The notes beneath the pieces are model-generated. The model was not told the DNA's origin. It did not search any database and saw only the letters and a program-made list of their open reading frames with translations. Shown one piece after another: positions 31,329 to 39,095 of a stretch of 64,000 nt of DNA. How positions within the stretch are numbered: the first letter of the stretch is position 1; each line of letters starts with the position of its first letter. This stretch comes from Clostridioides difficile ATCC 9689 = DSM 1296 (GTDB lineage: Bacteria; Bacillota; Clostridia; Peptostreptococcales; Peptostreptococcaceae): contig NZ_CP011968.1 in NCBI RefSeq assembly GCF_001077535.1, positions 3,224,001-3,288,000 of the forward strand. The letters run 5' to 3'. The position numbers and the translations under genes are program-made.

Positions 31329-31342
31329 GTTAATTTATTAAC
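31329..31342. promoter_or_regulatory. Rex-type operator 1 (adhE)
   Basis: GTTAATTTATTAAC fits the Rex core GTTAA-N4-TTAAC exactly and is flanked as TGTTAA...TTAACA. It lies 37-50 bp upstream of the adhE start codon. Confidence 0.65.
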
Positions 31343-31371
31343 ATTATAGCATTTACTTTTTCTATTTTCAA

Positions 31372-31385
31372 GTTATTTTTTTAAC
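31372..31385. promoter_or_regulatory. Rex-type operator 2 (adhE)
   Basis: GTTATTTTTTTAAC has the GTTA-N6-TAAC core spacing of Rex sites, 43 bp upstream of operator 1. Confidence 0.5.
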
Positions 31386-31517
31386 ATTTTATTTTTTATC
31401 TAATATAACACCATTTCTACTAATAATATCTAGCTTTACAAATACTTAATTTAACTAGATATCACTTTATTTTTTACGCAAATCACTAATGAAATCATCT
31501 AAAAACTTAAGGATAAC

Positions 31518-31531
31518 GTTATTTTTTTAAC
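31518..31531. promoter_or_regulatory. Rex-type operator 3 (adhE, distal)
   Basis: GTTATTTTTTTAAC again, within the larger palindrome ACGTTA-N6-TAACGT, about 225-240 bp upstream of the adhE start. The rest of the roughly 500 bp between adhE and the next gene shows no open reading frame. Confidence 0.5.
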
Positions 31532-31795
31532 GTTTATATTTTTGTATTTTTTACAAATAAAACTTTATAAAAAGAATTTTTAATATGATACTCTATCAAG
31601 TTTAAAAATAAAAATACTTGAAAATGAAAATAAAAACTTAATTAACAAGTTAAAGTAAATATAGTTAAATGTACAAACATTTACAACATATAGTATAATT
31701 AAAAAAATATATATTCATGATTTTTATATACTATGAAATAAAATATATTTAATATTATATAGATAAATTTGAAGTTTATAAGAAGGAGGATAAGC

Positions 31796-31996
31796 ATGAA
31801 AAAATTAAAAACAATTAGCATTTTTTCTTTGATTATAAGTGTAATTTTAACGATTGGAGGTATTGGAATAGTAACTTATTATGTAGATAATTTGTTTATT
31901 AGAGGACTATCGGTATTTGTTTTAATTATGTCCTCTTCTTTTGTATCAACAACAGTTAGATTGATATTTGAAGAGTCAAAACGATATAAATTCTAA
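31796..31996 (+). CDS. Small two-helix membrane protein
   Basis: Protein of 66 aa with two hydrophobic segments (about 7-27 and 34-54) and a basic tail ending SKRYKF. The ATG at 31796 follows AAGGAGGA; the longer in-frame start at 31769 has no ribosome binding site. Divergent from adhE and alone on this strand. Function unknown. Confidence 0.6.
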   Translation: MKKLKTISIFSLIISVILTIGGIGIVTYYVDNLFIRGLSVFVLIMSSSFVSTTVRLIFEESKRYKF

Positions 31997-32051
31997 TTTA
32001 AAAATTGGATTAAGTAAATAATTTTAATATACCAAAAATTACGGAGATTAG

Positions 32052-32150
32052 CTCAAAATAGACTTTTTAGTCCATGAGGCATTTTTTTGTATGAAATTAA
32101 ATATATTTTCATCATTTCAACAAGAAAAAGAGGCTTCTCTCTATTTTGAG
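32052..32150. repeat. Inverted CTCAAAATAGA arms, about 100 bp apart
   Basis: CTCAAAATAGA at 32052-32062 recurs inverted as TCTATTTTGAG at 32140-32150. The right arm overlaps the loop and stem of the terminator after dpaB. It could be the remnant of a small MITE-like element or a terminator duplication. No target-site duplication was established. Confidence 0.35.
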
Positions 32151-32161
32151 ACAGCCTCTTT
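32123..32161 (-). terminator. Terminator after dpaB
   Basis: AAGAGGCT (32128-32135) pairs with AGCCTCTT (32153-32160); on the minus strand TTTTTC follows. Confidence 0.75.
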
Positions 32162-32202
32162 GCTAGTATTGTATCTAATACATAATATTATAAGAACCAA
32201 TT

Positions 32203-32793
32203 CTATTGATGTGGACTTTTTATAACAGGCTGTAGCTGTTTGTTCTCTAGAGCAAGTTCTATAGTTGGAATTATTAGCTCAGTATGTGCAATCATAGAAT
32301 TAGGCTTTGCTTTGCAATTATCTTGACCAAAAGGTACAAAATATATATTTTTAGAATTAAGGAGAATGCCAATATTTTTGAAATTAAAGCTTAGAGCATC
32401 ATTCGTTGATATTGATATTACTAGTGGTTTATCATTACGAAGATGACCTTTTGCTGCCATTAATACTGGTGAATCTGTAATACCATTTGCTAATTTTGCA
32501 GCAGTATTTCCAGTACAAGGAGCTATTATTATAATATCAGCAATTCCTTTAGGTCCAAATGGCTCTGCCTCTTCAATCGTAACTATAGGTTTATTTCCTG
32601 TAAGTTCATATGCTTTTTTCATAAACTCTTCAGAATTTCCAAATCTACAATCGATATTTTGTGATACATCTGAAAATATAGTGTGTACATTAGCTCCTTC
32701 TTTAACCAAATTCTCTAACTCTATAAATATTTTATCATAAGTACAAAACGAACCAGTAAATCCTACTCCAATTGTAAGTCCTTCAAGTCTCAT
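32203..32793 (-). CDS. dpaB: Dipicolinate synthase subunit B
   Basis: Flavoprotein-fold subunit of 196 aa (SpoVFB) of the enzyme that makes dipicolinic acid for the spore core. GLTIGVGFTGSFCTYDK at the N-terminus and IIIAPCTGNTAAKLANGITDSPVLMAAK in the centre are typical. It begins 2 nt after the dpaA stop, with AGAAGGGA as binding site, so the two subunits are made together in the mother cell. Confidence 0.93.
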   Translation of the reverse strand: MRLEGLTIGVGFTGSFCTYDKIFIELENLVKEGANVHTIFSDVSQNIDCRFGNSEEFMKKAYELTGNKPIVTIEEAEPFGPKGIADIIIIAPCTGNTAAKLANGITDSPVLMAAKGHLRNDKPLVISISTNDALSFNFKNIGILLNSKNIYFVPFGQDNCKAKPNSMIAHTELIIPTIELALENKQLQPVIKSPHQ

Positions 32794-32795
32794 TT

Positions 32796-33671
32796 CTAAT
32801 CCCTTCTTTCATTTATAATATTTTCTATAGCGTTAACAAGAATTTCACCAGATGTCTTTGGTGAATATTTACCAGGAAGCCCAAGGCAAAGAGTCGCATT
32901 AATCCCTGCTTCTTTAACAACAGAATAATCTACTCCTCCAGGAGAAGAAGCTATATCTATAATAGTTACTTCTTGTGATACTTTTTCTAACCTTTCTTTC
33001 GTTAAAATACACTCTGGTATGGTGTTAAAAATATAATCAAATTGTAAAAGTTTTTCATCAAGTTGACTTAAAGAAATACTGGAATATCCAAATGCATTAG
33101 CCGTACTTCTTGCATCATTATTTCTTGCGCCAACACATACATTTGCATCCAAAGTGTATAATTTTTTTGCAAGTATTTGTGCACATCTTCCATAACCTAA
33201 TACTAAACAGTTACTTTGATGTATATTGATTATACTTCTTTTAATAGCTTCTGCTATAGCCCCTTCAGCTGTAGCAACTGCATTTAAAATAGCAACATCA
33301 TTCATTTTCATAAAATCATAAATCTGAATAGAGTGTTGCTCGCAAAATTTACAAACTTTAGTTGGTATGTTACCTCCAAATAATATTTGATTAGGAGATA
33401 AATTAATTAGCAAGTTATCAATAGTAGCATCAAGACAATCATCCGTATTTTCAATATTAACTTGATTCTTTGTAAATGGAATTGGACATAAAATAATGGA
33501 ACTTTTGGATAGTGCTTCAGCTAGTGAAGTTGATTTTCCAACGATTCCATTTATAATTTCATTTGATATCCCATAAGTGACTACAGAATACCCTTTATTA
33601 ATTAGTTTTTTTACCATGTACACTTGTCGCAGGTCTCCCCCAATAACAGTTATATCGTATTGATTTGACAT
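32796..33671 (-). CDS. dpaA: Dipicolinate synthase subunit A
   Basis: NAD(P)-binding subunit of 291 aa (SpoVFA). It converts the lysine-pathway intermediate dihydrodipicolinate, with DpaB, to dipicolinate. DITVIGGDLRQVYMVKKLI at the N-terminus and LVLGYGRCAQILAKKL (second Rossmann motif, about residue 155) match the family. The start at 33671 has AAGGAGG 8 nt upstream; the in-frame start at 33725 lacks one. A candidate sigma-K promoter lies directly upstream, after the acyl ligase gene, so dpaAB can be switched on in the mother cell independently of the biotin-type genes before it. Confidence 0.93.
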   Translation of the reverse strand: MSNQYDITVIGGDLRQVYMVKKLINKGYSVVTYGISNEIINGIVGKSTSLAEALSKSSIILCPIPFTKNQVNIENTDDCLDATIDNLLINLSPNQILFGGNIPTKVCKFCEQHSIQIYDFMKMNDVAILNAVATAEGAIAEAIKRSIINIHQSNCLVLGYGRCAQILAKKLYTLDANVCVGARNNDARSTANAFGYSSISLSQLDEKLLQFDYIFNTIPECILTKERLEKVSQEVTIIDIASSPGGVDYSVVKEAGINATLCLGLPGKYSPKTSGEILVNAIENIINERRD

Positions 33672-33693
33672 ATTGTAAGCCTCCTTTACTATA

Positions 33694-33721
33694 TACAATA
33701 TGTTTTTATCAATACATTGGT
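33694..33721 (-). promoter_or_regulatory. Candidate sigma-K promoter of dpaAB
   Basis: On the minus strand CATATTGTA fits the sigma-K -10 CATANNNTA, and AC lies 17 bp upstream as the -35. The predicted start is only about 15 nt before the dpaA start codon and just includes the AAGGAGG site. The -35 motif is weak in information. Confidence 0.5.
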
Positions 33722-33746
33722 TCACTAAAATTACTAAATATTATAC

Positions 33747-35138
33747 TTATAACATTTTTAATAATGCTAATCTATCTATCTTTTCAGAAGAGGTATATGG
33801 AAATGAATTTAAAAAGATAATTTTCTTTGGGATTTCATTTTTCATTAGATTATCTTTCATTTTAATCAACAAATCTTTCTTCGTAATTTTGTCTATAGTT
33901 ATTACAAATAATACAATTTGATTTCCTCTTATAGTGTCTGAGTACGGCAATACAATTGCATCTTCAATTTGAGGAATTTTTTTAACTTCATTTTCAATCT
34001 TAGTAGAACTAACTTTAAATCCTCCAATATTTAAAATGTCATCACTTCTTCCTTCAAATATTAAGTATCCATCATTATCATAATATCCAATATCATTGAC
34101 AGAATAAGGTTTGGTTGCATTATATACTGCATATTCTGTATTCACAAAAATTTTTCCTTCTCTAATATATATATCTATTCCTGGAAATGGTCTGCCTACA
34201 CTTAGAGGTTTTTCAATTAGTTCATCATAGCATAAATATGTAATATAATTTAATTCACTTGCCCCATAGTATAAAATAATTTCAGACTTTGGCATATATT
34301 TTTTTAGATTTCTTGCAGTATCTTCAAATAATAATTGAGACCCTGTAAAAATACTTACAACTTTGAGTACTGGTTCTTTTAAGTGTTTAACCAAAAGTTG
34401 AAGTTTTGTAGGTATAAGGTATATGTTAGTTACATTATATTGTTTTATTGTCCTTATCCATGATTTACAATTAAGACCTGAACTTATTACAATACTACCT
34501 CCTTCATATAATACTGACATTATAGAATTTAGATTCCCTGTAAAACTAAGTGTTCCATTAACAAACAAGATTGATTCCCCAGAGATATTAAAAATACCAT
34601 TTTGTATAGGAAAAAATCCAGCCCAACTCTCATATGTTCTATATAATACCTTTGGAACACTTGTAGAACCTGAAGATAAAGCTCCCATACAAATACTTTT
34701 ATCTAAATAATTTATAAGCTTCTTATATTGATACATATATATATTAAATTTAGGATTAAAAATAGAAAAATTAACTTTTTTTGCTACTTCATTATTGTTA
34801 TCATCATATAAATCAATAACGTCCATAGATTCATCAGATATAATGATTGAAATATTATTTTTTAATAAAATATCATCTAATACTTTTTTAGAAAGATTAT
34901 AATGACAAATAATAGGAATATTTTTTGAATAATTAATAGCAAAAAAACTAATCAACTGAAACATTATATTTTTAGAATATATTAAAATTGGGATATTTTC
35001 ACCTAAAGAAATTTGTTTTCCTAGTTCCTCACTATAACTCAATAGATTTTCATAAGTATATTTTTCTCCATCTATAATTAAAAAATTTTTATTTTTATGC
35101 CTCTCTTTTTTTATTCTTAAAAGTTCATAATAGTTCAT
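33747..35138 (-). CDS. AMP-dependent acyl-CoA ligase (YhfT-like)
   Basis: Adenylate-forming ligase of 463 aa that would activate a carboxylic acid as acyl-AMP and then acyl-CoA. Motifs are GALSSGSTSVPKVLYRT (phosphate loop), YYGASELNYITY, VGRPFPGIDIYI, and FEGRSDDILNIGGFKVS (hinge and C-terminal lid). The C-terminal SSEKIDRLAL replaces the usual catalytic-lysine segment SGKIDR, keeping Lys. It is flanked by a thiolase and BioY, the same trio as B. subtilis yhfT-yhfS-yhfU, which suggests a role in supplying or recycling a pimelate-like biotin precursor. The acid is unknown. Confidence 0.82.
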   Translation of the reverse strand: MNYYELLRIKKERHKNKNFLIIDGEKYTYENLLSYSEELGKQISLGENIPILIYSKNIMFQLISFFAINYSKNIPIICHYNLSKKVLDDILLKNNISIIISDESMDVIDLYDDNNNEVAKKVNFSIFNPKFNIYMYQYKKLINYLDKSICMGALSSGSTSVPKVLYRTYESWAGFFPIQNGIFNISGESILFVNGTLSFTGNLNSIMSVLYEGGSIVISSGLNCKSWIRTIKQYNVTNIYLIPTKLQLLVKHLKEPVLKVVSIFTGSQLLFEDTARNLKKYMPKSEIILYYGASELNYITYLCYDELIEKPLSVGRPFPGIDIYIREGKIFVNTEYAVYNATKPYSVNDIGYYDNDGYLIFEGRSDDILNIGGFKVSSTKIENEVKKIPQIEDAIVLPYSDTIRGNQIVLFVITIDKITKKDLLIKMKDNLMKNEIPKKIIFLNSFPYTSSEKIDRLALLKML

Positions 35139-35141
35139 AAT

Positions 35142-36278
35142 CTACACCCTTTCAAGCAGTAAAGCTGAACCTAGACCACCAGCTGCAGCTATAGAGCAAA
35201 TTCCATATCTACCCTTAGTCTCTTCTAATGCTTTTAAAAGATGTAATGCAATAATTGCACCTGAAGCACCATATGGATGTCCATACGCTAAAGCTCCACC
35301 AAATATATTATATCTATCTATTAACTCTGGATACTTTCTTTGAAACAACACATCTATAACTGCAAATGCTTCATTAAATTCAACAGCAGATACATCTAAA
35401 TAATTAAGGCTTTCTATCTCTAAAAGTTTATCCATTGCTTGTATCGCTGATGTTGGACTTAAGGTTGCATCTGTTCCTATCGTGCATGTGTTAATAATTT
35501 TTGCTTTAGGCTTCTTTTTTACATGTTCTAAATACTTCTTAGAACATATTATAATAAATGAAGCTCCATCATTAATAAGACATGAATTTGCTGCATTTGT
35601 AATAGTTTCTTTTCCTAAAATTGATGGCATCCTATCTAATAACCTTTGACTCATCTTATCACGTATACCTTCATCATAGGTACTATTATTTATAGGAGAT
35701 ATAATATCTTCAAGTATTTTTTCCTCTCTTGCTTCTTTTGCTCTTTTATGACTTTCCTTTACCCAAAAATCCAAGTCTGCTTTCTCAATTTGATATAACT
35801 CTGCTACTCTTTCCGCACCTTCGAGCATACTATTTTGGCTATTATCATCAGGAGAAAATTGAGCAACTGTATAATTTGGATTATTTGTATTATATCGCTT
35901 ATCATTCTTATGATATGTGCGCATTGGTTGTAGAGAACTACTTTCAAAACCACCTGCAATAATTAAATCACACTGACCAGATTTAACCTTTGAAAAAGCT
36001 ATGTCTATACTCATCATAGCAGAAGCACACTGCATATCCACAGTAAAAGCAGGTACTTCATTTGACACTCCTGCTGTTAAAGTCATTAATCTAGCTATAT
36101 TCCCTCCTGTCCCAACTGCATTTCCACATATAATCTCATCAATTTTGTCAATTTCATACTTTTTAATTAAATCTTTTAAAACACTTGCTCCTAGTAATTC
36201 AGGTTGAACAAATTGAAAAATTCCATTTTTTAGACCTATATGACTTCTCAATCCTCCTAATATAAAAACTTCCTTCAT
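35142..36278 (-). CDS. Thiolase-family acyltransferase (YhfS-like)
   Basis: Thiolase of 378 aa, slightly shorter than typical (about 390). The nucleophile is in DMQCASAMMSID, the second catalytic region is GGALAYGHPYGASGA, and the C-terminal Cys is in YGICSIAAAGGLG. It could either split or condense acyl-CoA units. The ligase gene starts 3 nt downstream and bioY ends 31 nt upstream, so it is part of a biotin-linked operon. Its Ala-Tyr-Gly-His-Pro motif differs a little from the usual Gly-Gly-His-Pro in front of the histidine. Confidence 0.88.
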   Translation of the reverse strand: MKEVFILGGLRSHIGLKNGIFQFVQPELLGASVLKDLIKKYEIDKIDEIICGNAVGTGGNIARLMTLTAGVSNEVPAFTVDMQCASAMMSIDIAFSKVKSGQCDLIIAGGFESSSLQPMRTYHKNDKRYNTNNPNYTVAQFSPDDNSQNSMLEGAERVAELYQIEKADLDFWVKESHKRAKEAREEKILEDIISPINNSTYDEGIRDKMSQRLLDRMPSILGKETITNAANSCLINDGASFIIICSKKYLEHVKKKPKAKIINTCTIGTDATLSPTSAIQAMDKLLEIESLNYLDVSAVEFNEAFAVIDVLFQRKYPELIDRYNIFGGALAYGHPYGASGAIIALHLLKALEETKGRYGICSIAAAGGLGSALLLERV

Positions 36279-36309
36279 ACATTACACCCTTCCTTATATT
36301 ATAGATTTA

Positions 36310-36855
36310 TCATAGATTTCTTCTGAGTACATTGTTCAGTTTAGTGCCTAAAAAAGATGCAATAACTGACTTTATTGTATCTCCAATTAAAAATGGTACT
36401 ACTGCTGCAAAAAGTGCTGCTTCTACTGTCATTTGATTAAAATAGCACATAAATACTGTTCCCATAAAATATATAATAGGCATTCCAACAAAAATTGTTA
36501 TTAGTATATATCTCTTAATATCATTGTTTCGTCCTTTTAATAAACTAATAATTAGTGCTGCAAACAAAAACCCAAAATAAAAACCACCTGTTGGGCTTAA
36601 CAACTTTCCAATACCAGATGTACCTCCACCAAATACTGGAATCCCAATTAAACCTATCATTATATATACACCAACTGTACTAAATGCTTGTCTTGGTGTT
36701 AAAATCAAAGCTATTAAATTTATCATTATTGTTTGTGCTGTTACTCCTGCTGGAGTAAATGGCAATGGTATATATATGTAAGATGATATACACAATAATG
36801 CTACACATATTGACATTTTAGTTAAATCTTGAATATTTACTTTAGTATTTTTCAT
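36310..36855 (-). CDS. bioY: Biotin transporter BioY
   Basis: Substrate-binding membrane component (S component) of a biotin ECF transporter, 181 aa with about six hydrophobic segments. YIPLPFTPAGVTAQTIMINL and GKLLSPTGGFYFGFLFAALI are BioY hallmarks. The second of two close ATGs (36855) is chosen since AAGGGA lies 9-10 nt before it and inside the longer frame. No EcfA/EcfT genes lie here; the shared energy module would be encoded elsewhere. First gene of the bioY-thiolase-ligase run. Confidence 0.93.
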   Translation of the reverse strand: MKNTKVNIQDLTKMSICVALLCISSYIYIPLPFTPAGVTAQTIMINLIALILTPRQAFSTVGVYIMIGLIGIPVFGGGTSGIGKLLSPTGGFYFGFLFAALIISLLKGRNNDIKRYILITIFVGMPIIYFMGTVFMCYFNQMTVEAALFAAVVPFLIGDTIKSVIASFLGTKLNNVLRRNL

Positions 36856-36907
36856 TTTTATAATTCCCTTCATATGTCTTATTTCATTTAGTTTATATGT
36901 ACATATA

Positions 36908-37004
36908 CAAAGCTTCTATTAAAGCTTTGTTTTAGTATAAAATAAAGACGTTTTTTTGTCAACTATTATAAGTATTTAGGTTTACATTTAATTTATAAGT
37001 AAAC
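36908..37004. promoter_or_regulatory. bioY leader hairpin and upstream inverted repeat
   Basis: Within the roughly 320 bp before bioY, CAAAGCTT at 36908-36915 and AAGCTTTG at 36922-36929 form a perfect 8-bp hairpin. Further upstream GGTTTAC (36979-36985) and GTAAAC (36999-37004) form an inverted pair 13 bp apart. The latter uses the half-site letters of BirA operators but in the reverse orientation, so a BirA site is possible at best. Confidence 0.4.
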
Positions 37005-37178
37005 TTTATACTGTTACTTTATACTTTAATAGTCATTTATAAAACTTTGCTTAAAAACAGCTCTATTTAGACTATACTTGTAAATTATAATATGATATAT
37101 TTTTATATAAGATTTTATTTTATATAAAAAATAGTAACAAATAGTTTATACACAAGATATTTAAAAGGAAGTGATGAT

Positions 37179-37958
37179 ATGAAAGTTAATGAAAATAATA
37201 TAAATAATATAGATGAAGAGTTAGATGAACTTAGTAGGAAAGTTTACTTAGAGTCACCAGATTTTTGGATAAGTATTTCTGACAAAATAATAGATAAAGT
37301 ATTTGATGAAATGTTATTATTTTTTGCAGTTAAATATAACTATTTCAATATAGTATGCTTTGCTATTGAAAACAATTATCTGGATTTAAACATGCCTTCA
37401 AAAAACAAAAAATACACTAATATAATGGAGCATTTGTTAGATACATCAAAACAGAATGAAGATAAAAAAATTTATAATTATCTTCTAAGCTTAAATAAAG
37501 GTAATAACCTAGATGAAAGACCAATTTTAGATGAATTAAACTGTAATATTAGTAGTGATACTTTTGAAAAAAAAGATATATATCTTCCAAAGTACTTATG
37601 TCCAAGTTGTAATTCTAATATATTTGATACAGGTTATAAAGTATCAAATGACATAACATATAAATTTTCTTCTAAAGAAGCTGAACCTATTGAAATGTGT
37701 AGTGAAGTTTCTTCTATCAGATGTTGTAATTGTGATGAATTATTAGAAGATATTACACTTGATAAACTATATAACCTATGCAAAATTCAAAACTGTAATA
37801 ATTGTGGTTCTAATTTAACTAAGGTAGGAATTATTGCAAAGAAAAAAATGAACTTTGATGAGAATACTGAAAAATTTAAAGATGTCTCAACATCTTACTG
37901 TTGTGGAAATTGTGACTCTGAAATAAACTTATCTCAAAGAGAACATTTTAAGATTTAA
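37179..37958 (+). CDS. Ankyrin-like and zinc-ribbon protein of unknown function
   Basis: Protein of 259 aa in two parts. Residues 47-107 (LLFFAVKYNYFNIVCFAIENNYLDLN and a following helix pair) resemble one or two degenerate ankyrin repeats. Residues 141-246 hold Cys pairs C141-x2-C144, C182/183-x1-2-C185, C206-x2-C209 and C241/242-x2-C245, which look like two zinc ribbons. GGAAGTGATGAT precedes the ATG. Alone on the plus strand, followed by a terminator. No known function recognised; protein-protein or nucleic-acid binding is a guess. Confidence 0.7.
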   Translation: MKVNENNINNIDEELDELSRKVYLESPDFWISISDKIIDKVFDEMLLFFAVKYNYFNIVCFAIENNYLDLNMPSKNKKYTNIMEHLLDTSKQNEDKKIYNYLLSLNKGNNLDERPILDELNCNISSDTFEKKDIYLPKYLCPSCNSNIFDTGYKVSNDITYKFSSKEAEPIEMCSEVSSIRCCNCDELLEDITLDKLYNLCKIQNCNNCGSNLTKVGIIAKKKMNFDENTEKFKDVSTSYCCGNCDSEINLSQREHFKI

Positions 37959-38046
37959 ATATTTATAGGCTAAAGTAATAAGATTACATTATTAGATACT
38001 GTATAAGTTTTTTAAATCTGTAAAAATAAATACACTTATACGAATT

Positions 38047-38095
38047 AAAATTGCTATGAAACTAGTTCTTGATGAACTAATTTCACGGCAATTTT
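38047..38095. terminator. Bidirectional terminator
   Basis: AAAATTGC at 38047-38054 pairs with GCAATTTT at 38088-38095, with an inner CTAGTTC/GAACTA stem. It lies after the zinc-ribbon gene. Confidence 0.75.
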
Positions 38096-38119
38096 CTATA
38101 ATCTAATAATTATTAAATT

Positions 38120-38340
38120 TTAACAAACCTTTATTAGCATTCCATAATTATTTAAAATTCTTTCAAATACCCTATAGTTTATAGGTGAAAGTATCTTTAA
38201 TATTATATCAAACTTATTATCTTTAAATAGTAAATTTGTTAAATCTGAAATACACCATACAATTTTATTTTCCTCTTTTGTAGCTATATCAATTCTGATT
38301 AACTTACATCTATAATAAATATCTTTATCTTCATATAGTC
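38120..38340 (-). pseudogene. Remnant of an RlmA-like rRNA (guanine-N1) methyltransferase
   Basis: An open minus-strand frame without a start encodes about 70 residues: KLIRIDIATKEE, NKIVWCISDLTNLLFKDNKF, DIILKILSPINY, RVFERILNNYGMLIKVC and a stop. The ID-A, LPFKD-like, ILSP and GLLIKV-like pieces line up with the central part of RlmA-type SAM methyltransferases. The zinc-ribbon and SAM-binding DxGCGEG parts expected upstream are missing, and the end is cut after GMLIKV. It looks like a decayed fragment. Confidence 0.6.
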
Positions 38341-38412
38341 TATTTTAAAAATTACTCTTAAAAAATCAAATGGCAAATAAATTAATTATCCTTTTAATAG
38401 AATGTAATCATA

Positions 38413-38841
38413 TTATTTACTATATTCCATTATGTACTCTTTAAATCCTGAATCTTCATTTACTTGTTCTTTTACTATATTAAAACCTTTTTTATTATAA
38501 AACACAACTGCTTTTTTATTATCTTTATATACTGCTAAGCTTAGACTTTTATATTTTTTAGTTGCATAATCTAAAAGTTTACCTCCGATACCTAGATTTT
38601 GGTATTTGGGCTTTATAAATAAAGCTCCTATAAAGCTTTTATCTATTATGCTTATAAATCCTTTTATTTCATCTCCATCATCATATACAAATGTATCTGA
38701 TATAGGTATATATTCGTTTTTAACAGTATTATAGTTATTTTGCCAGTATTCTTTACTTATAAAGTCATGTGCTTTGATTGTACTTTTTTCCCATATTTCC
38801 ATGATTTTATTTATGTCTTTATTGTTTAATTTCTTTATCAT
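38413..38841 (-). CDS. GNAT-family N-acetyltransferase
   Basis: Acetyl-CoA-dependent acetyltransferase of 142 aa. FIGALFIKPKYQNLGIGGKLLDYA is motif A with the Q/R-x-x-G-x-G/A acetyl-CoA loop (QNLGIGG), and VVFYNKKGFNIVKE is motif B. GAGGTGAA lies before the ATG. The substrate is not predictable; small single-domain members modify amino acids, antibiotics or protein ends. It sits between the methyltransferase remnant and the decayed end of the CRISPR array. Confidence 0.85.
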   Translation of the reverse strand: MIKKLNNKDINKIMEIWEKSTIKAHDFISKEYWQNNYNTVKNEYIPISDTFVYDDGDEIKGFISIIDKSFIGALFIKPKYQNLGIGGKLLDYATKKYKSLSLAVYKDNKKAVVFYNKKGFNIVKEQVNEDSGFKEYIMEYSK

Positions 38842-38901
38842 AAATTTTATTTCACCTCATTTTTGTATTGATTTTATAATGTTTATAGGTAAGTGTATTT
38901 T

Positions 38902-39058
38902 ATTTAGATATGATTTAGTTAATATAAGGTGGATGTTTTAGTATATGCTATTGTTGATTCTACAATTTTATATACTGCTTTATTAATATAAAATAAGTTT
39001 CTAAATACTCGTTGATATTGCTAATATTCTACTTATCTACCCTTAGTTGATATAAAAC
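38902..39058 (-). repeat. Decayed leader-distal end of the CRISPR array (three degenerate repeats)
   Basis: Three degenerate copies of the CRISPR repeat continue the array: 38902-38930 (22 of 29 bases match), 38966-38994 (22 of 29) and 39031-39058 (24 of 29 with one deleted base). The intervals between them and to the first intact repeat are 35, 36 and 37 bases, the same as true spacers here. Mutated repeats are expected at the oldest, leader-distal end. Confidence 0.85.
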
Positions 39059-39095
39059 CTGACACTGTGCCTTGTGTGAGTCTTTTCTTTATCCT

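Noticed and set aside
36979-37004. GTTTAC/GTAAAC pair before bioY as a definite BirA operator
   Set aside because: The half-sites are in the opposite orientation to the TGTAAACC-N14/15-GGTTTACA consensus, so it is kept only as a candidate.
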